Source: Gammaproteobacteria bacterium
Lineage (GTDB): Bacteria > Pseudomonadota > Gammaproteobacteria > Arenicellales > Poriferihabitantaceae
Direction: 5' to 3'
Assembly (NCBI GenBank): GCA_024644945.1
Contig: JAHEGU010000009.1
Location: 21,201 to 85,200, forward strand
DNA length: 64,000 nucleotides
A program made the position numbers and the translations under genes. Numbering within the stretch: the first letter of the stretch is position 1; each line of letters opens with the position of its first letter. Positions 49,726-58,322 of the stretch are shown here, piece after piece. The notes below the pieces were generated by a model. The model searched no databases. It had not been told where the DNA came from and saw only the letters and a list, made by a program, of their open reading frames with translations.

Positions 49726-51600
49726 GTGCCTGCTTGGATAATTCGACTCAATACCTGGCTCGAGGGATATTGCCCGCCATTTCCCTCTGAGCAACCGACC
49801 AAACCGCCGAATACTCTTCGCGGTTTCGTGGCTTATTACACTCTGCCATTCTGGCCACTCATTCTTATCAGTGCAATATTCTCCATCACCATTTCTCTGA
49901 TTGAAGTCTATCTCTTTTCCTTTGTGGGTAATCTCGTTGACTGGCTATCGGAATCAGAGCGACAAACGTTCTGGGATACATATCGAACCAAACTGATCGC
50001 GATTGGGTTTTTGGTGTTAGTGATACTTCCATGCCTCAAATTCGTCTACGAATCGATTGTGCACCAGGGACTGCTGGGGAATTTTGCCATGCGCACCCGC
50101 TGGCAGGCTCATCGATACCTTCTACGTCAGAGTATCGAGTTCTTTCAAAACGATTTTGCCGGTCGCATTGCGGCGAGAATGATGCAGACCTCTCTCGGCG
50201 TTCGAGATGCGGTAATTAAAGTGACAGAAGTATTACTCTACGTTGTAGTCTATTTCACAGGCGCACTTTTTCTATTTGCCGCCAGCGACATGCGTCTAAC
50301 CGCCCCCATGGTGGCCTGGATGGTAGGCTACATTCTCACTCTCCGGTATTTTGTTCCTAGACTCAGACAGATCTCCATGGAACAAGCTGAAGCCCGTTCA
50401 CTGGTGACCGGAAGGGTTGTAGACAGCTATACCAACATTCCTACGGTCAAAATGTTTGCCCACGCCCAGGCAGAAGACCACTATGCGCGGGAAGGCATGG
50501 ACATGTTTCTCGACACGGTATACCGCCAGATGCGGCTTTCGACCATGTTGACTGTGGTACTGAACTGGATGAATGCGGGATTACTGTTCGCAGTTGGAGC
50601 GACATCGGTCTATCTATGGCACCAGGAGGCCGTGACCGTTGGGGCGATCGCATTTGCCATGGGATTAGTGATGCGAATGCAGGGAATGTCCCAGTGGATT
50701 CTATGGGAGATCGCGGGACTGTTCGAAAATATCGGTGTAATCCAGGATGGAATTGAAACTATTTCCCAGGATATCGCTATAACTGACCAAGAGAATGCCG
50801 CTACTTTGAACGTACCCGGCGGTGCTATCCACTTTCAGAATGTAGGATTCAACTATGGAAAGGAAAAACCCGATGGCAGCGGGGGAATAATTGAGAATTT
50901 TTCGCTGCTGGTTCAGTCCGGTGAAAAAATCGGACTGGTAGGCCGATCAGGCGCTGGAAAATCCACACTTGTGAATCTACTGCTCAGGTTTTATGACGTA
51001 GAACAAGGGCAAATCGAAATTGATGGACAGAATATCGCTGATGTCAGTCAAGAGAGCTTGCGCTCAAATATCGGTATGGTGACCCAGGACACGTCGCTGC
51101 TTCATCGATCGGTTTACGACAATATATGTTACGGCAGTATAGACGTATCACGAGAAGAAGTGATTATGGCGGCCAAGCAGGCCCGCGCTCATGACTTCAT
51201 CCTTGGACTTTCGGATCTTAATGGACGTACTGGGTATGATGCCCATGTCGGGGAACGTGGAGTGAAGTTGTCTGGAGGACAACGGCAGAGAATCGCAATC
51301 GCCCGGGTTTTGCTTAAGAATGCGCCAATACTGATACTCGACGAGGCAACAAGCGCTCTGGATTCGGAAGTAGAGGCAGCGATACAGGAAAGCCTGTATC
51401 AGTTAATGGAAGGAAAAACCGTAATCGCCATCGCCCATCGACTGTCAACTATTGCAGCGATGGATCGCTTGATTGTCATGGACCAGGGAAGGATTGTTGA
51501 AACCGGCAACCACGATCAGCTGCTGCGTCGCGGCGGACTCTATGCGGACCTCTGGGCTCGTCAGTCAGGGGGGTTTTTGATTTACAGCCAAGCGGTATGA
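49726..51600 (+). CDS. ABC exporter (fused membrane and ATPase domains)
   Basis: The 624-residue protein has six membrane helices in an exporter-type domain (about 30-345) and a C-terminal ATPase with Walker A GRSGAGKST (about 406-414), signature LSGGQRQRIAIAR and Walker B ILILDEATSALD. The GTG start lies 13 bp after ybbP. The substrate is unknown; a lipid or drug exporter of the MsbA-like class is likely. Cotranscribed with ybbAP by spacing. Confidence 0.92.
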   Translation: MPAWIIRLNTWLEGYCPPFPSEQPTKPPNTLRGFVAYYTLPFWPLILISAIFSITISLIEVYLFSFVGNLVDWLSESERQTFWDTYRTKLIAIGFLVLVILPCLKFVYESIVHQGLLGNFAMRTRWQAHRYLLRQSIEFFQNDFAGRIAARMMQTSLGVRDAVIKVTEVLLYVVVYFTGALFLFAASDMRLTAPMVAWMVGYILTLRYFVPRLRQISMEQAEARSLVTGRVVDSYTNIPTVKMFAHAQAEDHYAREGMDMFLDTVYRQMRLSTMLTVVLNWMNAGLLFAVGATSVYLWHQEAVTVGAIAFAMGLVMRMQGMSQWILWEIAGLFENIGVIQDGIETISQDIAITDQENAATLNVPGGAIHFQNVGFNYGKEKPDGSGGIIENFSLLVQSGEKIGLVGRSGAGKSTLVNLLLRFYDVEQGQIEIDGQNIADVSQESLRSNIGMVTQDTSLLHRSVYDNICYGSIDVSREEVIMAAKQARAHDFILGLSDLNGRTGYDAHVGERGVKLSGGQRQRIAIARVLLKNAPILILDEATSALDSEVEAAIQESLYQLMEGKTVIAIAHRLSTIAAMDRLIVMDQGRIVETGNHDQLLRRGGLYADLWARQSGGFLIYSQAV

Positions 51601-51680
51601 TTGTCAATTCTGACGAAGAGAAAGAAAAGATAATTCTGCTACCATCCGCCTTATTCATTCCATTCGAAAGTAACTCACAT

Positions 51681-51991
51681 ATGTCGGAAAACTGGGTGCG
51701 TGTCGCCGCAATTGGCGATATCGAAGACGAAGACCTGATCCAGGTAAAGGTTGATGATCTATTAATCGCAATTTACAACTTTGGCGGCACATACTATGCA
51801 ACCAGCGATATATGTATCATGAGTATGCCTGCCTGTCCGATGGGTTCGTGATCGACGGTGTCATCGAATGTCCGCTTCATCAAGGCTGTTTCGATATCGC
51901 CACAGGTAAGGCGAAACGGGCACCGGTAACGGTCGATTTGCAGACTTACCAGACGCGTATAGACGGCGACAATATTTTCATATTGAAGTAA
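51681..51991 (+). pseudogene. Rieske [2Fe-2S] ferredoxin, frameshifted
   Basis: From ATG 51681 the reading frame gives MSENWVRVAAIGDIEDED and reaches Cys45, then drops out of frame and stops at 51849. Inserting one base between 51815 and 51818 restores a full 104-codon ferredoxin ending at TAA 51989-51991: C45-x-H47 with HEYACLSDGFVIDG, then CPLH (64-67). This is the canonical C-x-H-(16)-C-x2-H Rieske ligand set of dioxygenase ferredoxins. The break falls exactly within the first ligand pair. It may be a real mutation or a consensus error; it is not in a homopolymer. A Rieske oxygenase lies 2.3 kb away. Confidence 0.85.
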
Positions 51992-51998
51992 GTTCGCT

Positions 51999-53993
51999 TT
52001 AAGGTAGCGGAGCAATCCAACCCTGGTGCGCGCCAAGAGAGATTCGGTACCAGTCTTCTACCCGTTCAAGAATCGTCAACTTATCACCTTTATTATTTAG
52101 CCGAACTATATTGTTCAATGACGTATCGGGATCTAATCGAATTCTGACACTATCTCGCACCACTGTACCGCTGTTCCCGTCTTGCGCAACCAGGGCTGCG
52201 TAGATCCACCCGTATGTATTCACCGGAGGCGAAACAGGGATCATTTCTTCACTGTCTTCGGGCTGTTTAATGTTAACCGGCCCTTGGAGCCGTCCCAGAG
52301 ACTGTGATTCTTCAGATGCCTCCGAATATAAGACTTCATCGGCCGGGATAATTACCTCAGTCCCTAAAGTCGCACCTGAAGTTTGCTCGACTCCTGACAG
52401 CATCTCGGCCTTGTTTTCTTGTGCCGCCTCGATTACTTCTTGCAATGGCTGTGTTTTATTTTTAATTTCCGCCGGGTTCAGTTGTGCTGTCCGGATCCAT
52501 CCATTGTGGGCCTGGAGCGCAATTCTGTACCAGTTATCTGTTTGTTCCATCACCGTAACTTCTTGACCGAGTTGATAAATAGCGATGACCTGTCCACTAA
52601 AATCGGGTTCACTTCGAACTCTTGCGCCTTGATAATTAACAAATCCTGAATCCGGCCCCTGGGTGATCAGTTCTGCATAGATCCAACCTCTAAGCGGCAC
52701 ATCTTCAGCGAGAGTAAATCCCTCTTCATCCTGCCCCACTTGTAATACTGTCCCCCCTGGCACGACCCCCAATGCTGATGCGCCCGGTTTGTGATCACTG
52801 AAGACCAACGTCTCCTCAAGGACCTGCATGAATTTCAAATTCCCCGCTGTTGCGGGAAATTCAGGCGGGATGAGTGGCATTTTTTCCGATCCTGCAGATG
52901 CGCCGCGCGAATCAACAACAGCTATTCCATTTTCGCGTTGTTTGTCATCAGCCAGTGAATCCTCTACCGGAAGAGAACTTACGCTAACCTCCACATCGTC
53001 TTCTCGCATCCAACCAGTGACTCTTCGCGGGGCCTCTATCAATAGCCACTCTTGCTGTTTTTTTAATATTTGCAGCGTCTCACCTTGGGTCACGCTACCG
53101 ATCTTATACACCTCCAAGTCAATTTCTGGTTCGACATAAAGACCTGCTTCGAGCTTTGTTACAGTGGCCCGGGTACCTGTGACTTCAGCCATATTTGCCA
53201 TCATCCATACTGGCAGCCCTGGTTCAGTTCTCACATTGATCCAACCGCTGGTCTTACGAATCACCCCCACCTCGGTATCCTTTGACAGGGTTTCTAAAGG
53301 TTCCTGTCGACCCGTTGGCAAAGCGTAGATCGGGGCATTATCACGCCTGATTCTGCTTCCGCTATGATTAACTTCTGACCTGAGAATTGTATCTAAGGGA
53401 TACAGTGACCCCAGCGCTTCGGCAGCAGCCGTATTTTCGTCGCCCAGTTTGAGAACCTTAAGTGCGATCTCGTCGTTGTCTGCTGCAGCAAGCTCAATCC
53501 ATTTTCGTCCAACTACCATATCAACTGGAAAGCCTGGCCACCACAATGACAGGATCCCCAGATTAACCTGGGCCATACGGATTCCTCCTTGCGCTGCGCG
53601 CTCTAGCCAGTCCGCTGCCGCACTGAGCGCTGCAGAGTCAGCACTATTCAGTAACAACATACCTAAATTGAACTGCGCTCCGATATCACCTTCTTTCGCT
53701 GCACGTTCAAACCAAAAACGTGCTTCCTTGGCCGCAATGGCATCGGCCCCGCGATTTATATTGATCACCCCCAGGTTAAACTGAGCCGCAACATTGCCCT
53801 GATAGGCCGGCTGCATCAAATATCGAATCGCTTCTGCTTCATTTCCGCTCTGATACTGCTCAATTGCCGCGTCAATAATATTTTGATCATTCTGCTCGCT
53901 GGCTTCCACAGTGTTCAAAACACCACAAACGATAAGTAAATAGGATAGCAGCAGGCGCGAATATCCGTTCATTCTGAAGCCTGGTTTTTGCAT
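51999..53993 (-). CDS. Secreted Sel1-repeat and multi-SH3 domain protein
   Basis: The 664-residue protein has a signal peptide (an alternative ATG at 53972 begins right at it). About three Sel1/TPR-like repeats follow (about 45-190) of the form AQFNLGVINI-A-FWFERAAKEGD. Then come five or six bacterial SH3-like modules (from about 205 to the end), for example GARVRSEPDFSGQVIAIYQLGQEVTVMEQTDNWYRI and the similar C-terminal VRIRLDPDT-WYRIS-GWI. Such domains usually bind cell wall; a periplasmic or surface scaffold role is an inference. It is convergent with the Rieske ferredoxin gene. Confidence 0.85.
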   Translation of the reverse strand: MQKPGFRMNGYSRLLLSYLLIVCGVLNTVEASEQNDQNIIDAAIEQYQSGNEAEAIRYLMQPAYQGNVAAQFNLGVININRGADAIAAKEARFWFERAAKEGDIGAQFNLGMLLLNSADSAALSAAADWLERAAQGGIRMAQVNLGILSLWWPGFPVDMVVGRKWIELAAADNDEIALKVLKLGDENTAAAEALGSLYPLDTILRSEVNHSGSRIRRDNAPIYALPTGRQEPLETLSKDTEVGVIRKTSGWINVRTEPGLPVWMMANMAEVTGTRATVTKLEAGLYVEPEIDLEVYKIGSVTQGETLQILKKQQEWLLIEAPRRVTGWMREDDVEVSVSSLPVEDSLADDKQRENGIAVVDSRGASAGSEKMPLIPPEFPATAGNLKFMQVLEETLVFSDHKPGASALGVVPGGTVLQVGQDEEGFTLAEDVPLRGWIYAELITQGPDSGFVNYQGARVRSEPDFSGQVIAIYQLGQEVTVMEQTDNWYRIALQAHNGWIRTAQLNPAEIKNKTQPLQEVIEAAQENKAEMLSGVEQTSGATLGTEVIIPADEVLYSEASEESQSLGRLQGPVNIKQPEDSEEMIPVSPPVNTYGWIYAALVAQDGNSGTVVRDSVRIRLDPDTSLNNIVRLNNKGDKLTILERVEDWYRISLGAHQGWIAPLP

Positions 53994-54312
53994 ATGCCTT
54001 GGGGAAAAAATAATTGCGGGATTATATCGTGTTGCGACATGTCAGCCGATAGAGTTGAAGACATGATATAGACTATCCTTATGAATTTTAACGAAGCCGG
54101 GCTGTTTGAGGATCATTGCAACAAATTTGTCGAGCCCATCGATAGTCTGAAGGCGAGCAGCTGAAATAATCCCAAGTAGAAATACCGTTCATCCATGCGT
54201 CAGAGGTGAATAGCCCTGGCTAAAAGCAGAAGAATAAAATTCATACTTGATCGGGTATACTGTATTCAGCAGATTAATCTGCAGTTATCAGGAATAAGCA
54301 ATACTGAATCGA
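53994..54312. promoter_or_regulatory. Intergenic region upstream of Rieske oxygenase
   Basis: These 319 bases hold no supported gene. On the plus strand TATACT (54256-54261) fits a -10 box for the oxygenase, and a perfect 14-bp palindrome lies at 54269-54282. A 27-codon ATG frame at 54081 has no ribosome binding site and I do not call it. Confidence 0.5.
54269..54282. promoter_or_regulatory. 14-bp perfect palindrome, probable operator of the Rieske oxygenase gene
   Basis: GCAGATTAATCTGC is self-complementary over its whole length and lies 31-44 bp before the ATG, between the likely -10 box and the start. It has the T-N11-A form typical of LysR-type sites, so the LysR regulator encoded at 58.3 kb is a candidate binder (inference). 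Confidence 0.5.
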
Positions 54313-55437
54313 ATGTCAGATCCGCAACCGAATTTTGAGTTTTCTGAAGTCGCCGAGCGCGCATGGACCCTACCCGCTTTCACCTACTGGAAACGTTCCT
54401 GGTTCGACCGAGAGCGGTCTGAGATATTTCTCAGCAGCTGGCGGTGCGTCGGTCACGTCAGTGAGATTCCTGAGCCTGGTGATTACCTTACCCATACTCT
54501 TATTGATCAACCATTACTTGTGGTTCGTGATCGACAAAATGAAATTAAGGCCTTTCATAATGTCTGCAAGCATCGAGCACATTTATTATTAACCGAGGAG
54601 CGGGGCAATCTGGGAAAAAGCCTGATCACTTGTCCTTATCACGCATGGGCCTACGATCTTAATGGCGCATTACGTGCAGCACCAAATTGCGAACTGGTCA
54701 GGGGATTCGCCAAAAACGATATCAGTCTGGATACGGTGAAGATAGAAACCATCATGGGTTTTATTTTTCTGAATCTGGATATCGAGGCCGCTCCACTTGG
54801 CCCGCAGATTTCTGCAGGCGTCGATAGGTTTCGCGCCCATTTCAGCGATCTGGAGAACTACCGGCTAGCTTCAAGCACCACCTTCGATATCAAGGGAAAC
54901 TGGAAAAACGTTGGAGACAATCTACTGGAGTGTTATCACTGTCACCCTGCGCATAAAGCGTTCGTCGACCTGGTTGATATGGACACTTACATTGTTGAAA
55001 CTACCGGCACCTGGTCGTGGCAGGGCGGCACTACTCGACCACAGAACTCCGCCTACCGGATTCCGGATGGTTTATCAGACCAGCAAAGAGAGTTCATTAC
55101 CTTTTACGTCTGGCCAGATATGGCGTTTGTCAGGTTTCCAGGTTCAGACGCCATGGCAGTCTTCGTATTTGAAGCAGTAGCACCCGAGCTGACACATCAG
55201 CGTTTCGCCATTTATAGTCCGGACGGAACGCTTGACGACATTGGCCAGAGTGTTGCCAACTACTTTAGCGAAGTCCTGGGTCCGGAAGATGTGTCGCTGG
55301 TAGAAAATGTCCAGAAAGGGCTGCATTCACTTTCTTACGACCGTGGTCGATTCATGGTGGACGCAGATCGCAGCTATTTTTCCGAACACGCTGTGCATCA
55401 CTTCCACTCCTTAGTGATGCAACACATGCGAAGATGA
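54313..55437 (+). CDS. Rieske non-haem iron oxygenase alpha subunit, CntA/GbcA-like
   Basis: The 374-residue protein has a Rieske domain with C85-x-H87 and C107-x2-H110. The catalytic domain shows NWKNVGDNLLECYHCHPAH, with iron ligands His209 and His214 and, probably, a bridging Glu206. A glutamate bridge and the ECYHC form are those of the carnitine (CntA) and glycine betaine (GbcA) monooxygenase group rather than the aromatic dioxygenases, whose bridge is Asp. So the likely substrate is a quaternary or tertiary amine, hydroxylated on a methyl group and lost as formaldehyde. No reductase gene is adjacent; a broken ferredoxin lies 2.3 kb upstream. It is convergent with the GcvT-like gene. Confidence 0.88.
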   Translation: MSDPQPNFEFSEVAERAWTLPAFTYWKRSWFDRERSEIFLSSWRCVGHVSEIPEPGDYLTHTLIDQPLLVVRDRQNEIKAFHNVCKHRAHLLLTEERGNLGKSLITCPYHAWAYDLNGALRAAPNCELVRGFAKNDISLDTVKIETIMGFIFLNLDIEAAPLGPQISAGVDRFRAHFSDLENYRLASSTTFDIKGNWKNVGDNLLECYHCHPAHKAFVDLVDMDTYIVETTGTWSWQGGTTRPQNSAYRIPDGLSDQQREFITFYVWPDMAFVRFPGSDAMAVFVFEAVAPELTHQRFAIYSPDGTLDDIGQSVANYFSEVLGPEDVSLVENVQKGLHSLSYDRGRFMVDADRSYFSEHAVHHFHSLVMQHMRR

Positions 55438-55524
55438 TCGCGGCAATAAACTACTTTTTTACCTGCATTCAGCAATTCCAGATCTTCACAGTTCAACCTG
55501 ACACCTGGTCCGGTTCGACACGTT

Positions 55525-56628
55525 TCAGGCATGCGTGCGGGACTTACCAGGGTCAAAAAATGGAATATTTTCCACCGTCGCATTAAAAGAAACATCCTCA
55601 CTCTCAACTGTTAGACGAGTTCCATCGGAGACCAACTCTGGCTTCAAGTGAACAAGCGCAAGAGATTTTTTAAGTCGGTGAGACCAGGCCGGGCTGTTAA
55701 CCACACCAACTTCCTCACCATTGTGTAGCAGTTTTTCTCCACCCGCCAGGGCGTCATTGTGTTCGATCGAAATCCCTGCCAGTAGAAATCGCTCTTGTCC
55801 TTTAAGACCGAAGACCTCGTCCTTGCCACGAAAGTCCCCCTTGTTTCGATTGACTGTAAATCCAAGTCCAACTTCCCATGGACTATGTTCATCCGTCATA
55901 TCATATCCATAGAAGAGCAGCCCCGCCTCTATACGCACCTTGTCAAGCGCAGTAAAAGATGCAGGCATTACACCATTGGCTTTACCATGGTGAAGAATGT
56001 TGTCCCAAATATCACAAATCACCGAACTCCCTGCCAAGACTTCATAACCTCGCTCACCTGAATAACCAGTTCTGGAGATCCTGCAAGGAAACCCGAACAG
56101 CTCCGTTTGCTGGTGATGGAAATACCTCAAAGAAGCAAGATCCATAGGCGTATGCCTTCCAAGCAACGGTAACGCCTCTGGTCCTTGCAGAGAAATGTTG
56201 TGCAGGTCGTCGTCCAACTCGATGTCGACATTTAACCCCTGCGCTGACTCCTGAAGACGCAGCATGCTCTCTCCAGAGCCATGACAATAAAACCACTCAT
56301 CATCACCATTGTTGGCGATGATTGCATCATCACAGACTGTCCCTCGCTCAGTTAATATTGCACCATACGCCGACTTTCCGGGGTAGACCACGGTCATGTC
56401 TCGTGTAATGACATGATCGATTAACCTTTCCGCATCAGGACCGCGTACAAAAACTTTTTTAAGTGGCGACATATCGAACAACCCCGCAGCTTCTCTTACC
56501 GCGTCATGCTCAGAATTAGGATCGGTATCGTAGCCCCAGGCAGTACCCATCCCATTCCAGTCCTCGAGACCGGATCCGAGTGCCCGGTGACGGGAGGCAA
56601 GTGCCGAGGTGCGTGTTGAATCAGACAT
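55525..56628 (-). CDS. GcvT-like folate-dependent aminomethyl/methyltransferase
   Basis: The 367-residue protein has the GcvT two-part fold: an N-terminal folate-binding domain with LFDMSPLKKVFVRGPDAERLIDHVITRD, the FISRTGYSGERGYEV-type segment SRTGYSGERGYEVL near 185-198, and a C-terminal barrel from about residue 285. Family members include GcvT, dimethylglycine/sarcosine oxidative enzymes and DmdA, all moving one-carbon units to tetrahydrofolate. It is downstream of the MttB-family gene by 30 bp in the same direction. A methyl or formaldehyde transfer to THF from the amine is the likely role (inference). Confidence 0.87.
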   Translation of the reverse strand: MSDSTRTSALASRHRALGSGLEDWNGMGTAWGYDTDPNSEHDAVREAAGLFDMSPLKKVFVRGPDAERLIDHVITRDMTVVYPGKSAYGAILTERGTVCDDAIIANNGDDEWFYCHGSGESMLRLQESAQGLNVDIELDDDLHNISLQGPEALPLLGRHTPMDLASLRYFHHQQTELFGFPCRISRTGYSGERGYEVLAGSSVICDIWDNILHHGKANGVMPASFTALDKVRIEAGLLFYGYDMTDEHSPWEVGLGFTVNRNKGDFRGKDEVFGLKGQERFLLAGISIEHNDALAGGEKLLHNGEEVGVVNSPAWSHRLKKSLALVHLKPELVSDGTRLTVESEDVSFNATVENIPFFDPGKSRTHA

Positions 56629-56658
56629 GGTTACATTCCTCTATTGGTGATTAATTCG

Positions 56659-58200
56659 CTAGTACCACTGATCTGGAACTGCATTCTTCTTCTTAGCAAT
56701 GAATTCCAGCAGTGCTTCATCGGTTGCGGGATCAATACTCGGCTCCTGGTATTGGTTCAACATTTTCTTCCAGACTAGATTGGCTCGCTGCTCCGAATCA
56801 AGTGAACCTGCCTCGGTCCACTGTTCATAGGACTGGGTATTGGAAAGTAAAGTTGATTTATAGTTAACCGTCTCAAAATTTCTCAAAGTGTGATTCGTGC
56901 TTAAGAAATTTCCACCAGGACTGGACTGAGTGTAGGCCTCCCTCGCCATTTGGTTATCATCGATTACAAGCCCTTGCACCATACGACACATCATGCCGCA
57001 TCGGTCCAGATCAAGAACAAATTTTTCGTATCCCATGGTCAGACCTCCCTCGAGCCAGCCGGTTGCATGGAAAACAATATCTGAACCCGCCATAACAGCC
57101 GTCATCATGGAGTCCGAAGACTCTTGCATAGCCTGGGCATCTGACAGCTTAGACGCAGTGACGTGGCCAATCCCTCTCAAAGGTAAATTCATGCGCCGAC
57201 AAAGCTGGCCAAGCGCCATGATTGCAAGATTTGCCTCTGGCGTACCAAAAGTTGGGGCGCCGGTTTGCAGGTCTAAAGTAGTTAGAAAACTTCCGTACAC
57301 CACAGGTGCGCCCTTCCGCACCAGCTGCGTCAGTGCGATAGCCGCAATGGTTTCAGCGTGCGCTTGAGCAATTAATGCGGGTTGTGTCACCGGCCCCATG
57401 GCGCCTCCGAGCAAGAATGGGGATATAAAGTTAGCCTGATTGGCAGCAGCATAGGCCTTCAGTGCACCGGACATCGTGCCATCAAGCACGAGGGGGGAAT
57501 TAAGATTTATGTTGCCCTGAATAACACAGTTTTTTTGCATAAACTCCCGGCCAAACACAATCCGCGCCATCTCAATGGAGTCCTGCGCGCGTTCGGGTGA
57601 AGTGACACTCCCCATAAATGGCTTGGTGGTAAAGCGCAGATGAGCGTAAACCATATCGAGATGTCGCTTATTGACCGGGACATCCACCGGCTCACATACC
57701 GTGCCACCTGAATGATGAAGCCACGGACTGAGATAGCTCATTTTTACAAAATTGCGAAAATCTTCCAGAGTGGCATATCGCCTGCCTTGGTCGATGTCGG
57801 TAACAAAAGGCGAGCCGTAACCAGGTGTCATGGATAGAGATCGATCCCCTACCACTATGGAATGCTCCGGACTACGGGCATGCATAACGAATTTCGATGG
57901 CGCCGTCGCACACAGCGTCTTCGCATGTCCAGGATCAAACCTGACACGCTCTCCCTGTACCGCAGCCCCGGCGTCCCGAAACAACTCCAAGGCTTCTTGA
58001 TCTCCTCTAAACTCGACGCCTATTTCCTTGAGAATCCAATCGGCCTGCTCCTCAAGTTTGTCCAGCCCTTGCTCATCAAAGACTTCCATAGTAGGAATCC
58101 GCCGTTTCGGTGGTGGCGCGGATTTAGACGACCGAAGCTCTCGCTTCTTCTTGCGCGCTCGCCGACCTCCCGCACGTCTACTGATTAACTTGGCGTTCAA
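56659..58200 (-). CDS. MttB-family (trimethylamine/betaine methyltransferase-like) protein, non-pyrrolysine
   Basis: The 513-residue protein is an MttB-superfamily methyltransferase. Hallmarks are MGSVTSPERAQDSIEMA, NSPLVLDGTM, VYGSFLTTLDLQTGAPTFGTPE and GWLEGGLTMGYEKFVLD. No in-frame amber codon interrupts it, so it is the pyrrolysine-free type, whose anaerobe members demethylate betaines. No corrinoid protein gene is nearby. The only possible start is TTG at 58200, immediately preceded by an in-frame TAA; it includes the conserved basic N-terminus RRAGGRRARKKKR. It is divergent from the LysR gene and is followed by the GcvT-like gene. Confidence 0.9.
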   Translation of the reverse strand: MNAKLISRRAGGRRARKKKRELRSSKSAPPPKRRIPTMEVFDEQGLDKLEEQADWILKEIGVEFRGDQEALELFRDAGAAVQGERVRFDPGHAKTLCATAPSKFVMHARSPEHSIVVGDRSLSMTPGYGSPFVTDIDQGRRYATLEDFRNFVKMSYLSPWLHHSGGTVCEPVDVPVNKRHLDMVYAHLRFTTKPFMGSVTSPERAQDSIEMARIVFGREFMQKNCVIQGNINLNSPLVLDGTMSGALKAYAAANQANFISPFLLGGAMGPVTQPALIAQAHAETIAAIALTQLVRKGAPVVYGSFLTTLDLQTGAPTFGTPEANLAIMALGQLCRRMNLPLRGIGHVTASKLSDAQAMQESSDSMMTAVMAGSDIVFHATGWLEGGLTMGYEKFVLDLDRCGMMCRMVQGLVIDDNQMAREAYTQSSPGGNFLSTNHTLRNFETVNYKSTLLSNTQSYEQWTEAGSLDSEQRANLVWKKMLNQYQEPSIDPATDEALLEFIAKKKNAVPDQWY

Positions 58201-58322
58201 TTATTTTGCACCAATACCTTCCCGCCTCACACGACTAAGTTTTTAAAAACTAATAATCGTATTTTTTTCCGCACACCACAATGCAATTGTGTTATACAAA
58301 CTGTTCAAATATTTTAAACATA
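58201..58322. promoter_or_regulatory. Divergent MttB/LysR promoter region with inverted repeats
   Basis: Two perfect inverted repeats are visible in 122 bp: AGTTTTTAAAAACT (58238-58251) and CACAAT-GCA-ATTGTG (58277-58291). Both are plausible binding sites for the adjacent LysR-type regulator, which normally binds its own divergent promoter. The region is AT-rich. Confidence 0.5.

Noticed and set aside
54081..54164. Short ATG frame of 27 codons upstream of the Rieske oxygenase
   Set aside because: No ribosome binding site and no similarity that I recognise.
54313..55437. Aromatic ring dioxygenase annotation
   Set aside because: The ECYHC iron motif with a Glu bridge and the amine-type neighbours fit the CntA/GbcA group better than aromatic dioxygenases.
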